The notes under the pieces: generated by a model
Seen by the model: the letters and a program-made list of their open reading frames with translations, nothing else
The model's database searches: none
What the model was told of the DNA's origin: nothing
Assembly: GCA_963678675.1 (NCBI GenBank)
Contig: OY783197.1
Span: 16,685,543 to 16,749,542 of the forward strand
DNA length: 64,000 nucleotides
DNA from: Xiphydria camelus
Taxonomy: Eukaryota; Arthropoda; Insecta; Hymenoptera; Xiphydriidae
Reading direction: 5' to 3'
In this document: positions 59,036 to 64,000 of the stretch, piece after piece
Numbering within the stretch: position 1 is the first letter of the stretch
How the letters are laid out: each line of letters opens with the position of its first letter
Made by a program: the position numbers and the translations under genes

Positions 59036-59408
59036 CTCAGCGGAAAATCGTTTTAGAGAAAAACGTTTAATATAAAACTTTTATGATTTTTCCCTGGCTA
59101 CCCAATGGTCATATTGGATTTGACATTAACAATGACCTTCTAGGTAAAATTGATTTTTTTAAATCCGAACCTCTATTTTATATACCGGAAATGAAAAGAG
59201 CGGGAAATTTCACGTTCAAATATGTCCTTGACCATTATTTCCATGTGATCTTTATGGTCGGCGGAGGTCAAATTGAGATCAAGCACAGTTCGGCTTCGTA
59301 CCATGAAAGCTATGGGCCCTATACAAATTCTTTTTGATAGTAGGATTTAGGATTTTTTAGTGGCTGTACAATGGTGATATTGTATTTGACCTTGACCATG
59401 ACCTTCAT

Positions 59409-59828
59409 TTGGAATCTCTTACATCTGACATAATATTCCAAATCAGTTACACGAAAAATCCCTTAGTGCCAACAAAATTTAATCGAGGTAACAATCATCA
59501 CTGGCAAATTCAAAGGCGAAGACGTCCTCATTCACGCATACCTATGATTTCCAACGATTTAACATTCGAATTCAAGCGGCTCCAGTTCCCTTTGCGTCTT
59601 GCTTTTGCTATTACCATCAACAAAGCACAAGGTCAATGGTTGACTATTGCTGGCTTAAATTTGGAAAATTCATGTTTTTCACACGGCCAATTGTATGTGG
59701 CTTGCTCCAAAGTTGGCATACCGAAAAATTTACACGTTTTTACTCCAAATAAAAAAATAAAAAACATTGTCTATCCGCTGGCCTTAAGAAAAATTAATAA
59801 AAGAAATATACTTTCCAATTTAAATTAA
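59409..59828 (+). pseudogene. C-terminal part of Helitron Pif1-like helicase
   Basis: The open frame contains FEFKRLQFPLRLAFAITINK, AQGQ and SHGQLYVACSKV, the late helicase motifs (V and VI region) of Helitron RepHel proteins, and ends about 45 residues later as usual. The Rep (HUH) domain and the first helicase motifs are absent; the upstream part has been replaced by the 129-bp array. So it is a C-terminal remnant. Confidence 0.9.
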
Positions 59829-61637
59829 ATACATGTGTTTTTTAGCGTAGCATGGTTCCCTACCTATGAGTACAGATATCTGCTAAAAATTCATTAAATG
59901 ACGACCAAAATCAATCCACAATCTACCCGTGCGAAGCCGGGACGGGCTGCTAGTATATATATATATATACGAAAAACAGATATTAATTCACAGTTCTCAC
60001 GCACGCTTCTAAACAATCAAACGGATTTTAAGATTATGTTTGAATTGTAAAATCACTGAACTGCCGTTCAATGACATGAACGGTCAATATCGGTCGTTCA
60101 ACTTGAACTTCGAATTGAACGAGGTTCACCGTAAACTACTGTTTATACAACCAAATTTCCGCGTTTGATCTACAGTTCAAGCTGAACTATAGTTCACTGT
60201 GTTTATACAACCGGCCCTAATTATTACAATGTCTCTTTCATTCAAACAAAAATAGAGTAATAGCTAATGAATATTTATTTGGCCCAAAGAAACATTTCTT
60301 TCGCCATAATCAAGTACTCTGAGGGAAGAGGTCTAGTTAAATACAAACCTATAAGACAAAAATGTATTTGAGATAAACAGACATTTATTTACATCGAATA
60401 AAAGTCTATTTACATTAAATTAATGTTTTGCATATCTTTTTAATCGAGTACGAACGTAGTAGAACATTTATCTAATTCAAATAGAGTCTTATTCACAATG
60501 AGGATAAATTCCTTTTCATCTCAAATAAATTTTTTATTATGTTCAACTAGACGCGACAGATATGAGCATGCTCATTACCAAACACCGTCTACACTTGCTT
60601 ATAACCATTCCCTTTTTCACCCCCGCCTCAGGAAGCATGCTCGAAAATCAACCGTCAGTCGATTTGTGAGCATGCTTATTTCAAGCATGCTCGATATACG
60701 AGCAAGGCTTGGATACACATGCTACTAGGAGCACTTCCTCGAAAAAAGCATGCTTGCGTGCTCGAAACTAGCATGTGTATCTGGACCTTAATGCGTGGTG
60801 GTTACTCGAGAAAGGTCACGACTCCGATCGCAGACTACACGAGCTCTGTATAGCCGGCCATTCGACGCAGTAAAATATGGAAAACTGAAAATGTACAAAC
60901 GAAATATAATACAAGCAACTCACAAGTAACTCTGCGCCCTCTAGTCTGGCTTCTCATATCATCTTCCGGATACGCCCAAAAAAGGGTCCTAAACGCTAGA
61001 TTTATGGTGAGACTAAACAGTCCTCTTAGTGGAGGTGCGACACTGCGTCGCCTCAAAATACGAACAATAGCTTTCATCGCCCGAAGAAACCCTCTCGAGC
61101 AACACAAACCAGACCCCCTCTACACAGTCTAAACAGCGATTGATTTTTGCGTCATTTTTCTTCAGTTTCAAGTGAATAACTATAACATGTGCGATCAAGA
61201 GTAGATCTCCTCGAGGTCGTAAATCCCGAAGGCACTACTGCGTGACACGAATAGTGACCGAAAACGTAGAGTGGTGGATTTAAACCGTATCGGTTAGTTG
61301 AAATAATTTAACACTGCACTTACAATATTACTGGTGATTATATTGGATTCAAAGAGATACAGTAATTCCGTGATGTAGCCGTGGTTTACAATTAGATACA
61401 CTGAGAGGTAGTTTTGAGGGAAATATGTGGGACTGCGAACGCATTCGTAACCCCCATTCACCAAAACATACCGCCTGCCTCGCTGTTGCGACCGATGTAC
61501 AGATGATATCTAGATTAGTGCGTTTTACTTAGGTTGCGATAATAGTGAGCCTCACCGCGTGAGTGATAGTCGCACGGCGGCCTGGCACTCCAGCCTCGTA
61601 AAATCGACACATGTGGCTTGCCTGGCAATAGTCCAGG

Positions 61638-62782
61638 AGCTGGCGGCCGCGGAGGTGGTTCGATAACACCTCCGGCTAGAATTTTGTGAGGTCATTGGGG
61701 GAACCATCAGGAAGTGTTATCTTCAAGGATTTTGCTCAAAACCGCTGCAAAAAACACGTCAGACGATTCAAAAATGAAAAAAATTCTGCTAAAAAAATAT
61801 TCGTACCTCCGGCTAAAAATTTGTATGTTACCTGTTTGAAGGCCACAGATGATATATGCAAATCGTCAGACGTCTAGGTCACTGATAAAGGGGTGTCAGA
61901 CGCCCTTAAATTTTAATTTTGGGCGCTATTTTATCGGCGGACCGTTTCGTCCCGGAGTCGGCCTGGGGTGCTATTCTCGACGCGTGGGAAATGCTTTTCG
62001 TGGACGAAATATTTTTCGTTAACGGATGTAAAATTTCGTCGATCACTTTCGTTAACGATTCGAATATCCCTTCCAAGATAGATCTCGTCAACGAAATTAA
62101 TTTTCTCCCACGAAAAATGTGTTTACATCCCTTAGCGACGTCTTCTTTTTAGAATCTCGTTTAATCACTTAGCAACGACCCGTCGCATCGGCGCACTACC
62201 TTGTCATGCAACTCACCGGCATACAAATCCCAAACAACATTCGTTGACGAAAACAGCGAGAACAACGAATGACAATTTCGTCAACGAAAAAAGAAATTTC
62301 GTTAACGAAGGAGTTTCGCATGGGAAAAAATTCCGTGTACAAAATTTCTCAAACGAAATAATAATTCCGTTCACGAAATCGTTTCTCACGTGTCGAGAAT
62401 TGCCCCCCTGTGGAATCGGCTAGGCCGACTCCTGCCTTACTGACGAGTCAACAGGCCGACTTCGGGACGAAATGCTCCGCCAATAAAATAGCGCCCAAAA
62501 TTACAATTTGAGGGCGTCTGACACCCCTTTATCAGTGACCTAGCCGTCTGACGATTTGCATACATCATCTGTGACCTTCAAACAGGTTGCATATAAATTT
62601 TTAGCTGGAGGTACCGAATATTTTTTTAGCAGAATTTTTTCATTTTTGAATCGTCTTACGTGTTTTTCTGCGGCGGTTTTAAGTAAAATCCTTAAAGATG
62701 ACACTTCCTGATGTTTCCCCCAACCACCTCATAAAATTCTAGCCGGAGGTGTTATCGAACCACCTCCGCGGCCGCCAGCTCT
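61638..62782. mobile_element. Foldback element with about 315-bp arms, GCGGCCGCGGAGGTGG ends
   Basis: CTGGCGGCCGCGGAGGTGGT occurs at the left end and inverted at the right. The arms match to about 61957 and 62470 through CACCTCCGGCTAGAATTTT, GGGTGTCAGACGCCCT and CGCTATTTTATYGGCGG. It interrupts copy 2 of repeat X. The centre holds another element. Confidence 0.88.
61968..62406. mobile_element. Nested element filled with TTCGTTAACGAA-type palindromes
   Basis: ATTCTCGACGCGTGGGAAA at the left and ATTCTCGACACGTGAGAAA inverted at the right. The interior contains more than ten variants of TTTCGTNNACGAAA. The short open frames here are caused by the motif and are not genes. Confidence 0.75.
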
Positions 62783-63030
62783 CAGTCTACAAAGGCGATA
62801 GTTTACGTACGGTAGAGAGCGGTGGAATGGGGCAAATAGTCGGGGAGGCAGCGACACTTTTACCGTGGTCATTTCACCAAGGCTGGTTTTCATTCACATG
62901 ATAGATTCCATACTGTGTATGAGCGAAATGCTTGTCAGCTGCCGCACCGGCGGTGGGGGTGAGTACAGTAGAGCCTCAAACGCGTAAAAAAACTAGAGAA
63001 ATAAAGTGATATCACCAAAGTTCAATTCTT

Positions 63031-64000
63031 GTTTATGGTTTATTTACATTATGTAATTATAAAAAATCTTAGTCAGCCGGACATATTTCGGGGGAAAATG
63101 TGTCAGCTGGGACAATAAACATGCAGCGCGCCGGCTAAAGAGGCTCCGACTTTATCGACTTTTCCCTCGCAATTCGGCTAGCTGATTTTTATTTATATTT
63201 AATACAAGTAATACTGGTTTGTGCGATCAAATTTCAACTTCAGTAGTATAAAGAGACATAATATTTTTTGCCACAAAAGATTCGATGGTTTATTTACATT
63301 ATGTAATTATAAAAAATCGTAGCAGCTGTTGACGTATACTTGCGCAATACAGACGCCACGCAAACTAATACCACCATACTTTAAATTATGTTATGTGATT
63401 GCTAATTCATTATATTTTATGAAAAACATCATCAGCTAGGTGTATAGTGGGGGTCAGTCCGTCAGCTGGGACAAAAAACATGCAGCGCACCGGCTAAAGA
63501 GGCTGCGCATTTATAATTTCAGCTAACGACTTTTCCCCCGCAATTCAGCCAGCCGACTTTTAATTATATCTAATACGAATAATAATGGTTCGTGTAATCA
63601 AACTTCAGGTCTGGTAGTATAAAGAAACATGAAATTTCTTGTCTAAAAAGAGTCTATCTTGCTTGTAATTTTAATGGCGATAATAATTATTATTGTAGTT
63701 AATGATGTTATTTATTATTATCTAACTACTTAATAATATTTGTTAGAAATAAATAAGTTATAGAAATCAATAGAAGATTTATTGTATAGAAGGCGATATT
63801 CATAAATGTAAGAGTAAATATCTAAAAGCCATGCGGTACAGCTGAAGTGCGGATCTCTGGTAGATCTTTTGTAGCAATAAATTTCATATTTCTTTATACT
63901 ACTGCAGCTGAAATTTGATTACACGAACTATTATTATTCGTACTAGATATAAATAAAAGTCGGCTGGCTGAATTGCGGGGGAAAAGTCGTCAGCTGAAAT
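63031..64000. repeat. Repeat cluster, truncated by window end
   Basis: TTTATTTACATTATGTAATT, then ATAAAAAATC, occurs at 63040 and 63290. A GTCAGCTGGGACA and GGCTAAAGAGGCT block occurs at 63102-63151 and 63461-63507. The 63510-63640 segment is inverted at 63885-64000 (GGCTGGCTGAATTGCGGGGG). Together these suggest a long-TIR element or nested copies whose right end lies beyond the window. Confidence 0.65.

Larger units (their letters stand above)
57584..59953 (+). mobile_element. Helitron with 129-bp minisatellite and helicase remnant
   Basis: Starts TCTATATATATATAAAAATG followed by a GTCT tract. Ends with the hairpin CCGTGCGAAGCCGGGACGG, then GCTGCTAG at 59946-59953. Inserted between A and T, with no target duplication, as Helitrons do. 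It lies between the transposase start codon and the right TIR of the Harbinger. It is the opposite-strand relative of 10242-11631, which is shorter. Confidence 0.93.
51738..60217. mobile_element. PIF/Harbinger transposon with both genes, carrying nested insertions
   Basis: Ends GGGCCGGTTGTATAAA in inverse orientation, flanked by TAA (51735-51737, 60218-60220). GTTCA/TGAAC motifs recur inside both ends. It encodes a Myb/SANT-like protein (53676-55658, plus) and a DDE transposase (57571-56249, minus), the two-protein make-up of this superfamily. Without the foldback 52183-53672 and the Helitron 57584-59953 it is about 4.6 kb, a normal length for an autonomous Harbinger. Confidence 0.92.
51268..60788. 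mobile_element. Non-autonomous TAA-flanked element with AGCATGCT arrays, split by a Harbinger
   Basis: Ends AGGTCCAGATACACATGCTA in inverse orientation, flanked by TAA on both sides (51265-51267, 60789-60791). About 150 bp inside each end is filled with AGCATGCT palindromes and variants. Removing the inner Harbinger 51738-60217 leaves about 1 kb without ORFs. The 3-bp TAA target suggests mobilisation by a PIF/Harbinger-type transposase. Confidence 0.85.
50540..62860 (-). mobile_element. Repeat X, copy 2, split by nested elements
   Basis: On the minus strand, 62860-62785, about 61635-60789 and 51267-50540 together match 35765-37446 in order. The copy is interrupted by a foldback element (61638-62782) and by the TAA-flanked element 51268-60788. 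At the latter, the empty site in copy 1 near 36862 reads as continuous sequence. Confidence 0.65.

Noticed and set aside
61686..62152. ORFs in the foldback element at 61638-62782
   Set aside because: They follow the inverted arms or the TTCGTTAACGAA motif, and matching frames appear inverted on the other arm.

Overview
This is a 64-kb piece of a eukaryotic, almost certainly insect, nuclear genome: AT-rich, spliced genes with GT-AG introns, CT/GA microsatellites, and very dense DNA transposons of many classes. The transposon families and the P450 type fit an ant or another hymenopteran best, but that is inference; no marker in the window fixes the species.

Only two loci look like host genes. 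On the minus strand at 46099-41828 there is a complete 12-exon cytochrome P450 of the CYP4 family. All splice phases agree and the spliced frame is 518 codons including stop. On the plus strand at 30671-31513 a GC-rich exon, probably the 3'-terminal exon of a gene I do not recognise, runs open for about 280 codons except for one in-frame TGA followed by C. A GC-rich island at about 7740-8480 could be the 5' end of a plus-strand gene, but this is unproven.

Everything else I can explain is mobile DNA, much of it nested. Region by region: 0.1-1.8 kb, a 1.7-kb element with arms of about 680 bp around a conserved repeat-encoded protein fragment. 2-4.1 kb, small TIR elements. 5.0-6.2 kb, a dead mariner. 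8.5-11.7 kb, a foldback element split by a TTAA element, then a second TTAA element split by a minus-strand Helitron. 13.7-21.9 kb, a string of MITEs. 22-25.2 kb, a 3.2-kb element with 0.75-kb arms and a broken gene for an XPG/FEN-like nuclease plus Cys-rich protein. 27.7-29.9 kb, a degraded R1-clade LINE. 32.1-41.8 kb, a large inverted-repeat-bounded element carrying a longer, older copy of the same nuclease protein on the minus strand, shot through with at least six later insertions; its right end lies within about 40 bp of the P450 stop codon. 46.5-49.1 kb, nested TA-flanked elements holding an inverted pair of tRNA-like sequences. 50.5-62.9 kb, a repeat called X here, split by a TAA-flanked element, which is split by an 8.5-kb PIF/Harbinger element with both of its genes (Myb/SANT-like protein and DDE transposase), which is itself split by a foldback palindrome and a Helitron. 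62.9-64 kb, another repeat cut by the window edge.

The two most interesting systems are the nuclease/Cys-rich protein elements, present as two diverged copies in long-TIR elements and tentatively like the Academ class, and the two-gene Harbinger, whose catalytic exon is intact. Several nested insertions can be removed on paper at a single TTAA or TAA target, which restores the interrupted reading frame and gives the relative order of events.
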